Origin: Crocinitomicaceae bacterium
Lineage (GTDB): Bacteria; Bacteroidota; Bacteroidia; Flavobacteriales_D; Crocinitomicaceae
Assembly (NCBI GenBank): GCA_021740745.1
Contig: JAIOZF010000002.1
Span: 1 to 64,000, forward strand
DNA: 64,000 nucleotides
Reading direction: 5' to 3'
Shown here piece after piece: positions 44,201 to 53,245 of the stretch; the stretch's first letter is position 1; every line of letters starts with the position of its first letter. A model generated the notes under the pieces. The model saw only the letters and a program-made list of their open reading frames with translations, was not told where the DNA came from and did no database searches. The position numbers were made by a program, and so were the translations under genes.

Positions 44201-44685
44201 TCCAAATTCAAAGTAGAATTTACTCCCAGATCTTGGTTATTTCCAAATGAAATTCCTCTAGAGATACTTCCTGATTTGGAGAGAGATGCGCCTCCAAAAA
44301 TATCATTCACTTCATAGCTATTACTAATCAAAAACTTTTCGCGATCACCCTTTTGTTCGTTGTAAATTAATGATGTGTCGCGGGCGCCATAAACTTTTGA
44401 AAGATTCATGGGCAAAACGCGGTATTCAGCTGTTAATTGGCCCTCACATTGTTTCAAGATCCGCAAACTTGATTTTGAATGATTCAACTCATAAGAATCT
44501 ATACCCAACAACACATCGTTGCAAAAAAGTTTAAAAGAGTTGGGATAAATGCTCAATGAATCGAGTTGAATTGCTTCCGCACTTGAAGAAATTGACTTTT
44601 TACGCAAAGTTGATGTCTGCCCAAAAGCCTGCACTGTTCCCAGTAACACAAATATAAATAGCAATATGTGACGAAAAAATGACAT
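41239..44685 (-). CDS. Large outer-membrane beta-barrel protein, function unknown
   Basis: About 1148 residues from the ATG at 44685, which gives a good signal peptide (HILLFIFVLLGTVQAFGQ). The frame stays open 32 codons further upstream, but that part is translated intergenic repeat. The body is rich in amphipathic beta strands and aromatic-ended turns. A region near residues 125-250 reads GASLSKSGSISRGISFGNNQ and FKTVAGDFWLYKPKGYFMNY, suggestive of a large barrel or plug. The C-terminus ends in Phe (ELRAFF), as barrel proteins often do. There is no TonB box or T9SS domain that I can see. Confidence 0.72.
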   Translation of the reverse strand: MSFFRHILLFIFVLLGTVQAFGQTSTLRKKSISSSAEAIQLDSLSIYPNSFKLFCNDVLLGIDSYELNHSKSSLRILKQCEGQLTAEYRVLPMNLSKVYGARDTSLIYNEQKGDREKFLISNSYEVNDIFGGASLSKSGSISRGISFGNNQDLGVNSTLNLELSGDIGPNLKLIASLSDDNLPIQPDGNTNKLQEFDQVFIQLYNDRFKTVAGDFWLYKPKGYFMNYRKRAQGLTVEYNWTQDTSSVWKTQVSGALSKGKFNRQIIQGVEGNQGPYRLRGSENETFITVLGGTERVFIDGKQLERGQEFDYVINYNSAEIVFTSRYLITKDSRIVIEFQYSDLNYARSLVQTSTTYSSERFNFWLNAYSEQDAKNQTLQQELSPAQKQLLSSIGDSLELARVNSIDSVGYFENQVLYKLVDSLGYDSVLVYSVNPDSALYRAVFTFVGPGKGDYVFSNLNALGKVYKWVSPVAGVSQGDYAASRLIITPKQRQMVSSGFSYQINKQLRVESEFAYTKNDLNTFSKLSSSDDDGYSNRSRLIGTIPLSRDSLPAWALETKLEVEALNKNFVPIEQYRAVEFDRDWNTRNKGFTGPQLSTILGTNFKNRSYGNINLEGQHYIIGDAYQGIRTATNGAWNKKGFRAKWDGSYLSSDAERKNEFIRHRSEFSQNFKWIRIGYIDDHEMNRFTGGDVPLETSSYQFFDYQFYIANGDSIKNQYKLFYRERFDRLSDSTNLRSAAKAKTAGGEVKIVQLKNQTLNVVTSYRELKIIDPQLIQQTPENSLLGRIDYEVRLFKGALTMNNFYEVGSGLEQKREFLYIQVNAGQGIYTWIDYNADGIKDLNEFEIAQFVDQANYVRVFTPSNQYIKTYSNELNQSVYWRPERIWSSKKGFLKLLSRFSDQARVRINRKTNLFTGADAFNPFSTQIRDTNLIAANTNLRNTLFFNRTSSIFGGEYTYQDVRNKTLLATGFDSRANTYHELSFRWNIKRVFSIESKGQIGTKESNADYTAGRNYLLSYYFIQPSFIFQPNTSFRVTLDGKYADKQNAAEFGGEKALVAEIGSTFKYNQADKGSLQGGIKLVQIDYNGNENSALGFEMLEGLRTGTNYTWNFSYQRSVSRNLQLSLQYNGRKSENNRTIHSGGMELRAFF

Positions 44686-44741
44686 CTCTACGAAAGTACA
44701 ACGTTCTTTGGAGAAAAATCGTGCATGAGTGAAAATTGAAC

Positions 44742-44771
44742 AAAGAACAAAGAACAAAGAACAAGGAGCAA
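44742..44771. repeat. AAAGAAC tandem repeat
   Basis: About four copies of a 7-bp unit (AAAGAAC), the last degenerate. It lies just upstream of the true start of the outer-membrane gene and explains the spurious longer frame there. Confidence 0.8.
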
Positions 44772-44789
44772 AGCGATGCACTGAGCTTG

Positions 44790-44832
44790 ACTCCCCTTAG
44801 CCCGAGGTCCCTGAGCCCGCCGAAGGGCCGAT
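44790..44832. repeat. Dispersed GC-rich intergenic repeat, second copy
   Basis: CCCCTTAGCCCGAGGTCCC followed by TGAGCCCGCCGAAGGGCCGA repeats the core seen at 6440-6480 with a few changes. Confidence 0.8.
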
Positions 44833-44834
44833 AT

Positions 44835-44901
44835 GATTTGAAAATTAGATGCCTACGGCATTTGAGGATTTGATTTTTTCAAATTGTCGAATTTTCAAAT
44901 C
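44835..44901. repeat. Inverted repeat with 11-bp ends
   Basis: GATTTGAAAAT (44835-44845) and ATTTTCAAATC (44891-44901) are exact reverse complements, enclosing about 45 bp. The style is that of another family of Bacteroidota intergenic inverted repeat. The rest of the gap to 45096 shows no convincing gene. Confidence 0.6.
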
Positions 44902-45096
44902 TGCAATAGTTCTGTTATGCTGTTTCAATTTTCTTTTTCCCATCGATTTAGTTAGAATAAAAGCAGCATTGTTTAAATTGTGTGACGAATTTAAGTTTAA
45001 CTTGAGCCCTCGTTTTGGTTCATTTGCGCTGTTAAAAAAAGTTAAGCCCAACAGAAACAAGAACAAGTCAAGTTACATTCGTTAAAACTTTTTTGT

Positions 45097-46704
45097 GTGT
45101 TTAAAATCAGAGTGAGTCTTATTTGGGTTTTGGTAGTGCTGGCAACCTTGGCATTATTGGTGATTCAGGCGTTTCAAACAGCTCAGCTGTACGATAGGAA
45201 ATCAACCCAACTTCGAAATAATCTTGCGACATCTTTGGAGCGAATTGCTATTCGTCATGAAAAAGCAGAGGATATCCGTCGTTATATGCACATCGTAAAT
45301 CGCGATTTTAGCGGACAATACAAGGATATTCTCAAACAAGAATTCAAGCAATTATTGGCTTCACAAGAGTCAATTTCCATTCAAGATACCGCGGTATTAG
45401 AAAATGGAGAGATTCATAATTACCTCGTTATTAAAGGAAAATCGTATGATTCTATTTCAGGATTAAGTACAGAGCAAAAGGTACTCGCAAGAGATGTACG
45501 TCAGTTGCGTGATTTATTTGACAAGCAAAATAAAACAATACCAACAAGCGACTCGGTTAAACTAGCCATTCAGTTAGATCATCGCGTCATGCAGCAGATT
45601 TTTAAAAAGGCGAAATTCGTCAACGACATGATGCGAGAAGCTTTCCGAGACAATGTCTATGAAAGTCCTGCAAAACGAATAGATGTTGCTTTTCTTGATT
45701 CTGTGATCAGCACCGAAATTGCCGATGATGATTTGCCTTCTAATTACAAATATATGGTGGCAGATGAGTTTGGTATACCCATCAAGTTCAACAATGCACC
45801 GCTAAATTATTCTACATCATTGGATACGCTCAAAACTGGGAAAACGGTCATGTTCCCGAGCAATATTCTGGATGACAATTTATATCTCCATATTTATTTT
45901 CCAGCAAGAAAGACCTTTATCTTAAAGGAAATGTGGGGTTCGTTGGCGATAAGTTTGACCTTAATGGCCATTATCATTTCTGCGATGATCTTTATGTTTA
46001 GAACCATTTTGACGCAAAAGAAATTGTCAGAAATGAAGAATGATTTCATTTCAAATATGACCCATGAATTTAAAACCCCCATTTCGACCATATCTCTGGC
46101 CTGTGAAGCCATGAGTGATTCGGATATGATGGAGCAAAGTGCCGAAGTTCAGCCTTATGTCAAAATGATTCAGGATGAGAATAAGCGCTTAAGTTTATTA
46201 GTTGAACGCATTCTTCAAAGTGCAGTAATTGAACGAGGTGAGGAAAAGCTACGAGAAGAAAAAATTATTTTGAACGAAGTGATTCATGAAGTAGCACACC
46301 ACGCTCAATTTCGCATTCAAAACAGCAATGGGAACATTGTGTTAAAACTGCCTACTGAACAATTTGAGATTATTGGTGATCCAATGCATGTGACGAATAT
46401 TATCACCAACCTAGTTGACAACGCCATTAAGTACAGCGAAAAGGCACCAGATATTGAAATAAGTTTGTTTAGAGAAAATAAGAAGATACACTTGACCGTT
46501 AAAGACCATGGTGTTGGAATTCGAAAGGAGCATTTGTCGAAAATTTTCGATAAATTGTATCGTGTTCCAACTGGTAATGTACACAATGTCAAAGGTTTTG
46601 GCCTTGGATTGAGTTATGTGAAGGCTGTTGCAGAACTGCACGGTTGGAACATTATTGTTAAAAGTAAATATGGAGAGGGATCTGAATTTACCCTCGTAAT
46701 ATAA
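45097..46704 (+). CDS. Sensor histidine kinase
   Basis: A 535-residue membrane kinase with a GTG start. Two membrane segments (about residues 5-25 and 283-305) enclose a periplasmic sensor of about 255 residues that I do not recognise. Cytoplasmic parts: HisKA with the phospho-accepting His in ISNMTHEFKTP, the N box in ITNLVDNAIKYSE, and the G boxes DHGVGIRKEH and GFGLGLSYVK. The partner response regulator follows 7 bp downstream, so the two form an operon. Confidence 0.93.
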   Translation: MFKIRVSLIWVLVVLATLALLVIQAFQTAQLYDRKSTQLRNNLATSLERIAIRHEKAEDIRRYMHIVNRDFSGQYKDILKQEFKQLLASQESISIQDTAVLENGEIHNYLVIKGKSYDSISGLSTEQKVLARDVRQLRDLFDKQNKTIPTSDSVKLAIQLDHRVMQQIFKKAKFVNDMMREAFRDNVYESPAKRIDVAFLDSVISTEIADDDLPSNYKYMVADEFGIPIKFNNAPLNYSTSLDTLKTGKTVMFPSNILDDNLYLHIYFPARKTFILKEMWGSLAISLTLMAIIISAMIFMFRTILTQKKLSEMKNDFISNMTHEFKTPISTISLACEAMSDSDMMEQSAEVQPYVKMIQDENKRLSLLVERILQSAVIERGEEKLREEKIILNEVIHEVAHHAQFRIQNSNGNIVLKLPTEQFEIIGDPMHVTNIITNLVDNAIKYSEKAPDIEISLFRENKKIHLTVKDHGVGIRKEHLSKIFDKLYRVPTGNVHNVKGFGLGLSYVKAVAELHGWNIIVKSKYGEGSEFTLVI

Positions 46705-46711
46705 AAGAACT

Positions 46712-47404
46712 ATGAGCAAAGCACTGAACATTTTATTAGCAGAAGACGACGAAAACTTAGGTAAGTTATTACACACCTATTTGAAAACAAAGGGTTTCGA
46801 AGTGGATTTGGCGCGCAATGGCAAAATTGCCTTCGAACGTTTTAATTCTTCGACTTACAATTTTTGCATTTTCGATGTCATGATGCCAGAAATGGACGGC
46901 TTTACACTTGCGAAAGAAATTCGAGAAATTGATAAAAAAGTGCCTATCTTATTTTTGACGGCGAAGTCAATGAAGGATGATAAATTGCAAGGGTTTTCTG
47001 TCGGTGCAGATGATTACTTGACGAAACCTTTTTCGATGGAAGAATTATTGGCGCGTATCACTGCAATTTTACGTCGCTCTGAGTCAAATAACGAAAAGAC
47101 TGTCAATGAAGAATTGTTTATTGGCAAAATTAAATACGAACCAGAATTGCGCTTGTTGCATTTAGAGGAAGGCGTTAAAAAGTTGACAACGAAAGAAAAT
47201 CAATTGCTGCAGTTGTTGGTGAAAAATGAAAATGAAATCTTAGATCGTCAAGCGACGCTTCGTGCTATTTGGGGTGATGACAATTATTTCAACGGCCGAA
47301 GCATGGATGTTTACATTGCCAAATTGCGTAAACTTTTGCGTGAAGATGAAGCAATTGAAATCATGAATGTCCACGGAAAAGGATTTAAGTTTCTAATAAA
47401 GTAA
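46712..47404 (+). CDS. Response regulator, OmpR/PhoB family
   Basis: A 230-residue regulator. Receiver domain: acidic pair in LLAEDDENL, phosphorylation Asp in FCIFDVMMPEMDG, and Lys in DDYLTKPFS. The C-terminal winged helix includes KKLTTKENQLLQLLVKNENE and GRSMDVYIAKLRKLL. It pairs with the kinase immediately upstream. Targets are unknown; nearby envelope and polysaccharide genes are reasonable candidates. Confidence 0.95.
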   Translation: MSKALNILLAEDDENLGKLLHTYLKTKGFEVDLARNGKIAFERFNSSTYNFCIFDVMMPEMDGFTLAKEIREIDKKVPILFLTAKSMKDDKLQGFSVGADDYLTKPFSMEELLARITAILRRSESNNEKTVNEELFIGKIKYEPELRLLHLEEGVKKLTTKENQLLQLLVKNENEILDRQATLRAIWGDDNYFNGRSMDVYIAKLRKLLREDEAIEIMNVHGKGFKFLIK

Positions 47405-47502
47405 AAAGCTAATTCTTACACCTGACGTGGGTCTAAGTAGGTCTTTGTCAAATTAATTCGCACTTAAGAACCCAAGGTTCACGTTTACTCGCCAACTTTT
47501 TC

Positions 47503-47510
47503 TATTTTTG
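47503..47510 (+). promoter_or_regulatory. -7 box of the FkbM gene
   Basis: TATTTTTG is an exact TAnnTTTG match 16 bp before the GTG start at 47527. It supports an independent promoter after the two-component pair. Confidence 0.6.
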
Positions 47511-47526
47511 CGGCGTTTAAGAGGAA

Positions 47527-48255
47527 GTGAAGAATAGCATTAAATACATATTACAGAAATTGTTGGGTTTTCGAACGTACCTGTATGTATTTGCGCGATT
47601 TAAAATCAAAACACTTCGTTCTGACGCAAAAGAAAAGGATTTCTTCCACTTCTTATCTATGTTAGAAGATGGAAAAGGAGATGTGTTAGACATTGGAGCC
47701 AACCTAGGAATTATGACAGTTCACTTGGCTCAGAAGCTTCCCAATACAACTGTTCATGCCATTGAACCAATTCCAGATAATATTTCTGTTTTAAAGCGAA
47801 TCATTCAGCACTTTGGATTGAAGAAAATCAAAGTACACGAAGTCGCAGTAGGTGAAACGGAGGGCAAAGTGGATATGATTCTGCCGCACCAAGGGAAAAC
47901 TAAAATGCAAGGTTTGAGTCACGTAAAGCATGATTCAATCACCGAATGGAACGAAGGAGAGGAATTTCAGGTTCCAGTGAATACCTTGGATAATTTATTA
48001 AATGGTAAGCCTATTCAAGGAATCAAGATTGATGTGGAGAATTTTGAGTTCTATGCATTGAAAGGCGGGAAACGTATTTTGGAAAACAATCACCCCATCA
48101 TCTACGCTGAATTATGGGACAATGAAAATCGCCAGAATTGCCTTGAATACTTGAAAGGAATGAACTACAATCCACACGTTGTCATGAATGACAAATTGGT
48201 TCCTTTTGATAAAAATGTGCATTGTAGTCAGAATTTTATCTTTATTTCAAATTAA
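47527..48255 (+). CDS. FkbM family methyltransferase
   Basis: A 242-residue SAM-dependent O-methyltransferase, GTG start. The SAM site is VLDIGANLGIMTVHLAQ, with HAIEPIPDNI as the acidic strand and IKIDVENFEFYALKGG as the family's conserved post-motif block. FkbM-type enzymes methylate sugar or polyketide hydroxyls. Between a regulator and a flippase gene, methylation of a polysaccharide sugar is likely. Confidence 0.9.
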   Translation: MKNSIKYILQKLLGFRTYLYVFARFKIKTLRSDAKEKDFFHFLSMLEDGKGDVLDIGANLGIMTVHLAQKLPNTTVHAIEPIPDNISVLKRIIQHFGLKKIKVHEVAVGETEGKVDMILPHQGKTKMQGLSHVKHDSITEWNEGEEFQVPVNTLDNLLNGKPIQGIKIDVENFEFYALKGGKRILENNHPIIYAELWDNENRQNCLEYLKGMNYNPHVVMNDKLVPFDKNVHCSQNFIFISN

Positions 48256-48282
48256 TCAGTTCGATTTGCGTTAATTTCACGC

Positions 48283-49725
48283 ATGCAAAAGAAGTTTTTG
48301 TCAAGTTTACTATTGATCATTGTGCTTAATTTATTGATTAAGCCCCTGGCCATTTTTGGAATTGATGCAAGCGTTCAGAATAGAGTAGGAGCCAGTGCCT
48401 ACGGATTGTATTTCTCACTTTTGAATCTTTCTTTTCTCTTTAACATCTTACTTGACGTTGGAATAAACAATTACACCACCAAAAACATTGCGCAATATCC
48501 TCATTTAGTCGGACGCTATTGGGGGAAAATAATGAGTTTTCGACTCATACTTTTCCTTTTGTACGCGGCATTAACGCTGATTATGGCGCTCGTTTTTGGC
48601 TACGATTCGAATCAATTAATGCTCTTAGGAGTATTGGTGTTTAACCAGCTTTTGGTGACCCTAATCGCTTTTGTTCGCAGTCATTTCGGCGGATTGCATT
48701 TATTTAAAACGGATGCCATTATTTCAGTACTCGATCGCCTGTTGTTAATTCTCATTTGTGGTGCTGTCTTGTTTACGAATGTGACAAACGGCGAATTTCA
48801 AATTGAATGGTTTATATGGATGCAAACAGTTGCCTACGCCTTAACAGCAATTACTGCTTTTGCCTTGTTAATTCATAAAACTGGACTTCCTAAATTTCGT
48901 TTGAACAAGGCATTTTCCTTCGCAATCTTACGCAAAAGTTATCCCTATGCCTTACTGATTCTTTTAATGATGATTTATACACGAACAGATTCAGTGATGT
49001 TGGAACGGATTCATCCAAATGGCGCGTATGAAGCAGGAGTCTATGCACAAGGGTTTCGTTTGCTAGATGCACTCTTTATGTTCGGAATGATCTTCGCTAA
49101 TTTGCTACTACCCATTTTTGCTCGGATGCTAAAACAGAAAAGCACAGACCTAGAAGCTTTGTTGAACCAATCAAGAAATTTATTAGTGGGAGGAGCAATT
49201 TTAATTGGATTCATTTGTCACGCGAATGCATCTGAAATTCTTTCCTTGATTTATGAAAACAATGTGGCCGAATCAGTTCCTTCTTTTCAATTGCTAATGT
49301 GGTGTTTCATCGCAATGTCAATCAGTTTAATTTACGGAACACTCCTCACCGCTGGTGGGAATCTTAAATTTTTGAATCGAATTTCATTGGTTGGTGTTAT
49401 TGCGAATATTGGAGTGAACTTTTATTTGATTCCCATTTATGGTGCAACCGGTGCGGCATTAGCAACCATTATTACGCAATCATTGACCGCTTTGGCACAA
49501 TTGATTTATGCACATCAGTTTTTAAAATTGAATTTCCCAATGAAAACTATCTTGCATACCTTGGCATTGGTACTTTGGATGTTGTTAATGATTCGGTTTG
49601 TTCCTAGTGGAAATTATTTGCTATTCACGCAGATTATCGCAGGAACCGTCTTGCTTTTCTTACACCGATTTATTGATTTCCCTTCTCTCATTTCACTTGT
49701 AAAAAAAAGCGAATTGAAAAATTAG
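48283..49725 (+). CDS. Polysaccharide flippase, Wzx-like (MOP superfamily)
   Basis: A 480-residue membrane protein with about 12-14 hydrophobic segments. The opening FLSSLLLIIVLNLLIKPLAI and later LLDVGINNYTTKNIA fit the O-antigen flippase branch. The C-terminal half has GATGAALATIITQSLTALAQ. Flippases of this type turn lipid-linked repeat units across the inner membrane for Wzy-dependent assembly. That contrasts with the Wzm/Wzt exporter at 26654-28783; the ligase- and Wzz-like genes downstream fit the Wzx route. Confidence 0.88.
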   Translation: MQKKFLSSLLLIIVLNLLIKPLAIFGIDASVQNRVGASAYGLYFSLLNLSFLFNILLDVGINNYTTKNIAQYPHLVGRYWGKIMSFRLILFLLYAALTLIMALVFGYDSNQLMLLGVLVFNQLLVTLIAFVRSHFGGLHLFKTDAIISVLDRLLLILICGAVLFTNVTNGEFQIEWFIWMQTVAYALTAITAFALLIHKTGLPKFRLNKAFSFAILRKSYPYALLILLMMIYTRTDSVMLERIHPNGAYEAGVYAQGFRLLDALFMFGMIFANLLLPIFARMLKQKSTDLEALLNQSRNLLVGGAILIGFICHANASEILSLIYENNVAESVPSFQLLMWCFIAMSISLIYGTLLTAGGNLKFLNRISLVGVIANIGVNFYLIPIYGATGAALATIITQSLTALAQLIYAHQFLKLNFPMKTILHTLALVLWMLLMIRFVPSGNYLLFTQIIAGTVLLFLHRFIDFPSLISLVKKSELKN

Positions 49726-50576
49726 CGAAGTGTAAATCCTAAATGAATTTCGTGTGAACCAGTACTGATTGAGCTTAGTTTGTTAATTGTTAAATCATAC
49801 GAATACGAAAGATTGAATTTTTTTAATAGAGTATATCCAGCTGTGAAACAGATGGCGTCTGAAGTTCTCCAAGTCAATCCTAACCAGTATTTGTTTTGAT
49901 AACTCATTAATGCATTGATATCAGCACTCAACTTTACAAGATCTGTCCTAAGTAATACTTGCGGTAGGATTTGAAATTTCTCTTCATTTCCAAAAGAATA
50001 GTTAGCGAATAAATAGTAATGTCTGGCTTCAGTATAGTTTGAAGTACTGCGTGAATCAACTAGTTGCGTGACGCTAAATCCAGTTTTTAGTCGTTTAAAT
50101 TTGTATGCAATTCCCAGATCTGGAGTAAAACCAAAACTTGTTTCATTTTGCGGAAGCATAGGATCATTCGAAGTTGTTGGTGGTATCCAATACGCTTCTA
50201 TTTTCAATAGGTTGAAACCACCAGAAACTCCAAAGGATAACGAATGATTTTCATTAAAAATTAAGTTATAGCTATAGTTTGCTTTTACTTGATTTAATTC
50301 AATAAATCCAATCTTTTCATGTAGATAAGTTAAACCAACTCCGCTATTCCATTTATTGATTTTTGCAGCGTAAGTAAGGAGTTGATTATCAGGTGCAGCA
50401 TTCACTCCGTTCCATTGCCAACGGCCTATTGCGTGGGCCTCATGTCTTAATTCTAAACCAGTAAATGCTGGATTAAATTGTTGCTTGGTATTCCAAAATT
50501 GTGTAAAAATTGATTCTTGCTGTGAAAGTGTTTGACCGACAAACAATAGGAAGCCTAAAGACAAAATGTTTTTCAT
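49722..50576 (-). CDS. PorP/SprF family type IX secretion membrane protein
   Basis: A 284-residue outer-membrane protein with a signal peptide (NILSLGFLLFVGQTLSQ). QFWNTKQQFNPAFTGLELRH is the family hallmark (NPAxxG), followed by beta strands such as YSYNLIFNENHSLSFGVSGG and a C-terminal EIHLGFTLR. PorP/SprF proteins assist T9SS export or surface attachment of particular cargo, often encoded next door. Here no partner cargo is adjacent; the nearest T9SS cargo genes are at 33972 and 56337. Confidence 0.92.
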   Translation of the reverse strand: MKNILSLGFLLFVGQTLSQQESIFTQFWNTKQQFNPAFTGLELRHEAHAIGRWQWNGVNAAPDNQLLTYAAKINKWNSGVGLTYLHEKIGFIELNQVKANYSYNLIFNENHSLSFGVSGGFNLLKIEAYWIPPTTSNDPMLPQNETSFGFTPDLGIAYKFKRLKTGFSVTQLVDSRSTSNYTEARHYYLFANYSFGNEEKFQILPQVLLRTDLVKLSADINALMSYQNKYWLGLTWRTSDAICFTAGYTLLKKFNLSYSYDLTINKLSSISTGSHEIHLGFTLR

Positions 50577-50717
50577 AGAAAGTTAAACAAGTCAAAGCGC
50601 TTAAAAGTTACATGACAGTAAAAAAGGCAAACTTGATAAAATAAATTTAAGCCTTCACAGTTATAAGTCATGGGATTGTGCAGAAAACTGTAAATTCGCA
50701 CTGAAAATTTGGATTGA

Positions 50718-51713
50718 ATGACTGAACAAACAACTATACTTGACACAGAAAGACAGAATTTATTGGTTTTTGTCTGGAGAAAAAGAAAAATCATTATTAT
50801 TGTCACAGCAGCAGCAGCAGTAGTATCTATCATCGCATCATTTTTAATGACACCTTTGTTTCGATCTACAGCGATTGTATTCCCTGCAGCAACAAGTACC
50901 GTATCCTTCTCAGAGCAACGAAATGCGAAAGCAGCTGCGATGGATTTTGGTGAAGAAGAACAAGCAGAACAGTTAGTTCAGATCTTGCAATCTTCCCGTA
51001 TTCGCGATAAAATTGTGGAAGAATTTGATTTGTTTAAGCATTATGACATCGATGATACTGATCCAAATAAGCATTACAAATTAGTAAAGCAATATGAACA
51101 ACATGTGTTGTTTGTTAGAACGCGTTATGGATCAATTCAAATTGATGTGTTAGATCGCAATCCTCAACAAGCGGCTGATATGGCTAATAAAATTGTTGAT
51201 TTGATAGATAGTGTGAAGAATGACATGGTAGCTGAGCGAACGCTTCCAGCATTTGAAATCAACAAGCGTAAGAAGCAACAAATGGAAACAGAACGAGAAA
51301 CTGTTTTGCATAAATTAGATAGTTTGAGTGAGTTAGGTGTTGTTTCCTTAGAAGGGCGTACAAACTTGTTCCAAGCTTATGTGGATTCCAAAAGCGCAAC
51401 TGAAAAGGCAGAAATCAAAAAAATGATTGATGTCAACTTGAAGCATGGGTCTGCCTTTGATGGATTGGAGTTTATCCGTAACGAGAAAATTACCAAATTG
51501 GAGGAGTTCCTGGAATCATACGAACAAGCAGAATCAGATGCAAACACCTTGTTCAACCATAAATTCGTAGTAGAAAAAGCAGTTGTTGCAGACAAGAAAG
51601 ACAAGCCGAAGCGTATGATTATTGTGTTGCTTTCTACAATAGGCGCTTTTCTGTTCATGGTATTCGCACTGTTGATCAGTGATCGATTGAAGGAATTGAA
51701 GAAAATTGCTTAA
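50718..51713 (+). CDS. Chain-length determinant (Wzz-like) protein
   Basis: A 331-residue inner-membrane protein. One membrane segment near residues 25-45 (IIIIVTAAAAVVSIIASFLM) is followed by TPLFRSTAIVFPAATS, the Wzz-type opening. A long helical periplasmic region follows (MNTE-rich coiled coil around 175-275), and a second segment lies near 302-322. There is no cytoplasmic tyrosine kinase domain. It should set polysaccharide length for the Wzx/ligase system around it. Confidence 0.86.
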   Translation: MTEQTTILDTERQNLLVFVWRKRKIIIIVTAAAAVVSIIASFLMTPLFRSTAIVFPAATSTVSFSEQRNAKAAAMDFGEEEQAEQLVQILQSSRIRDKIVEEFDLFKHYDIDDTDPNKHYKLVKQYEQHVLFVRTRYGSIQIDVLDRNPQQAADMANKIVDLIDSVKNDMVAERTLPAFEINKRKKQQMETERETVLHKLDSLSELGVVSLEGRTNLFQAYVDSKSATEKAEIKKMIDVNLKHGSAFDGLEFIRNEKITKLEEFLESYEQAESDANTLFNHKFVVEKAVVADKKDKPKRMIIVLLSTIGAFLFMVFALLISDRLKELKKIA

Positions 51714-51716
51714 TCC

Positions 51717-53165
51717 TTGCAACTCGACAAGCGAAATAGTCTTTTTCTCTTAGCAGGAATCGCATATATTTTACTTTCTGTGTATTTCACATGGAGAGAC
51801 CAAGCGTATTTGTCTCTTTTTCCAATTGGTTTATTGGCGGTTTACTTCGCGATATTTTATTCGGAATGGACTTTTTTGAGTATCGCTTTTCTCACTCCAA
51901 TTTCTATCAATATTGAAGAATACACGAATAGTTTTGGACTCTTTATCCCAACTGAGCCGATGCTTTTTGGGTTCATGTTGCTTTTCATGCTGCTTCAATT
52001 TAGAAAACCAATTTTAAATCCAGATATTTGGAAAAACCCCATTATTTGGGCGGTTGGTTTTTATCTTTTTTGGGTTTTTATCACTTCCATCACAAGTATA
52101 AATCCAACAGCATCCTTTAAGTTTTTGCTTGCTCGTTTATGGTTTATTGTTCCTGTTTTGTTGTTTGGGACCTACATTTTCCGTGATTCAATTAACATTA
52201 AACGCTTTCTTTGGCTCTTCATTCTAGGGATGATGATTGCCATTATGTATACCTTGGTAGTACATGCCAGTTATCGATTTGGTGAGAAAGAAGGACATTG
52301 GGTAATGTGGCCATTCTTCAAAGATCATACGATTTATGGTGCCATTGTAGCGTTAATTGTTCCGCTCGTTTTTGGTTTGTATTTTTCGAAGAAACATAGC
52401 CCACTTATTCAAGCCATCATTATTTCGATGATTGGAATTACCTTACTTGGTTTGTATTTTTCTTACACACGTGCCGCTTGGCTGAGCATTTTTGCCGCCT
52501 TAGGCGTTTGGGCCTTGATTCATTTCAAAATTAAATTCAGTTTAGTTGCGGGTATAACATTGTTTTTAGGGACAACCCTCTTCTTTTCTTGGGACGCCAT
52601 CCAAATGGAATTGGCGCGCAACAAATCTGAACACACCACTGAAGAATTTGGCGAAAAGTTGCAATCTGCAACCAACGTAACAACGGATGCATCCAATCTT
52701 GAACGAATCAATCGTTGGTCGTGTGCAATATCCATGTTTGAAGAACGACCTATGTTTGGATTTGGTCCAGGAACGTATGCCTTTGAATATGCGCGTTTTC
52801 AAGATCCTGAAAATTTGACAATCATTTCAACCAACTTTGGAGATGCGGGAAATGCGCATAGCGAATATTTGGGTCCACTCGCCGAAATGGGTGCAATTGG
52901 TTTTATAGCCATGCTATTGATTGTAAGCGCGATTTTTTACAAAGGCATCACCTTGTATAATCAATGGCCAAAAGAGGACAGAGAGATGCGAATTATCATC
53001 TTATCGATGATTTTATCGTTGACAACTTACTTTGTTCACGGAATATTAAACAATTTCATGGATACCGATAAAGCTGCTGTTCCAATTTGGGCAATGTGTG
53101 CCGCTTTTATCGCCTTGGAGATTTCTTTGAAAAGAAAAGCAGAGATAAGTAAGAAATTATCTTAG
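51717..53165 (+). CDS. O-antigen ligase family protein
   Basis: A 482-residue protein with about 11-12 membrane segments. It uses a TTG start 3 bp after the preceding stop, consistent with coupled translation; the next in-frame Met would remove several segments. The conserved Wzy_C/WaaL block includes FSYTRAAWLSIFAALGVW, a periplasmic loop of about 100 residues with ERPMFGFGPGTYAFEY, and GNAHSEYLGPLAEMGAIGF. Such proteins either polymerise repeat units or attach them to a carrier. Which of these applies cannot be told from sequence alone. Confidence 0.88.
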   Translation: MQLDKRNSLFLLAGIAYILLSVYFTWRDQAYLSLFPIGLLAVYFAIFYSEWTFLSIAFLTPISINIEEYTNSFGLFIPTEPMLFGFMLLFMLLQFRKPILNPDIWKNPIIWAVGFYLFWVFITSITSINPTASFKFLLARLWFIVPVLLFGTYIFRDSINIKRFLWLFILGMMIAIMYTLVVHASYRFGEKEGHWVMWPFFKDHTIYGAIVALIVPLVFGLYFSKKHSPLIQAIIISMIGITLLGLYFSYTRAAWLSIFAALGVWALIHFKIKFSLVAGITLFLGTTLFFSWDAIQMELARNKSEHTTEEFGEKLQSATNVTTDASNLERINRWSCAISMFEERPMFGFGPGTYAFEYARFQDPENLTIISTNFGDAGNAHSEYLGPLAEMGAIGFIAMLLIVSAIFYKGITLYNQWPKEDREMRIIILSMILSLTTYFVHGILNNFMDTDKAAVPIWAMCAAFIALEISLKRKAEISKKLS

Positions 53166-53211
53166 CCAGAAAATTCTAAAAATCCTTAACATCAATTAAT
53201 TAACTTTTTTT

Positions 53212-53238
53212 GTTTACACTAAACTGTTTAGTGTAAAC
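53212..53238. promoter_or_regulatory. 27-nt palindrome, upstream copy
   Basis: GTTTACACTAAA, then CTG, then TTTAGTGTAAAC: a perfect inverted repeat with 12-bp arms. It lies just before the -7 box at 53246-53253. An identical copy sits at the end of the gene. It is likely an operator, probably for the winged-helix protein encoded between the two. Confidence 0.75.
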
Positions 53239-53245
53239 TATTTTA

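Noticed and set aside
44686..44781. Upstream extension of the large outer-membrane protein frame
   Set aside because: It translates AAAGAAC tandem repeats; a normal signal peptide starts at 44685.
44845..45085. Overlapping frames of 73 and 78 codons on opposite strands before the histidine kinase gene
   Set aside because: Both start in an inverted repeat region, neither has a family pattern, and their compositions are those of translated AT-rich repeats.
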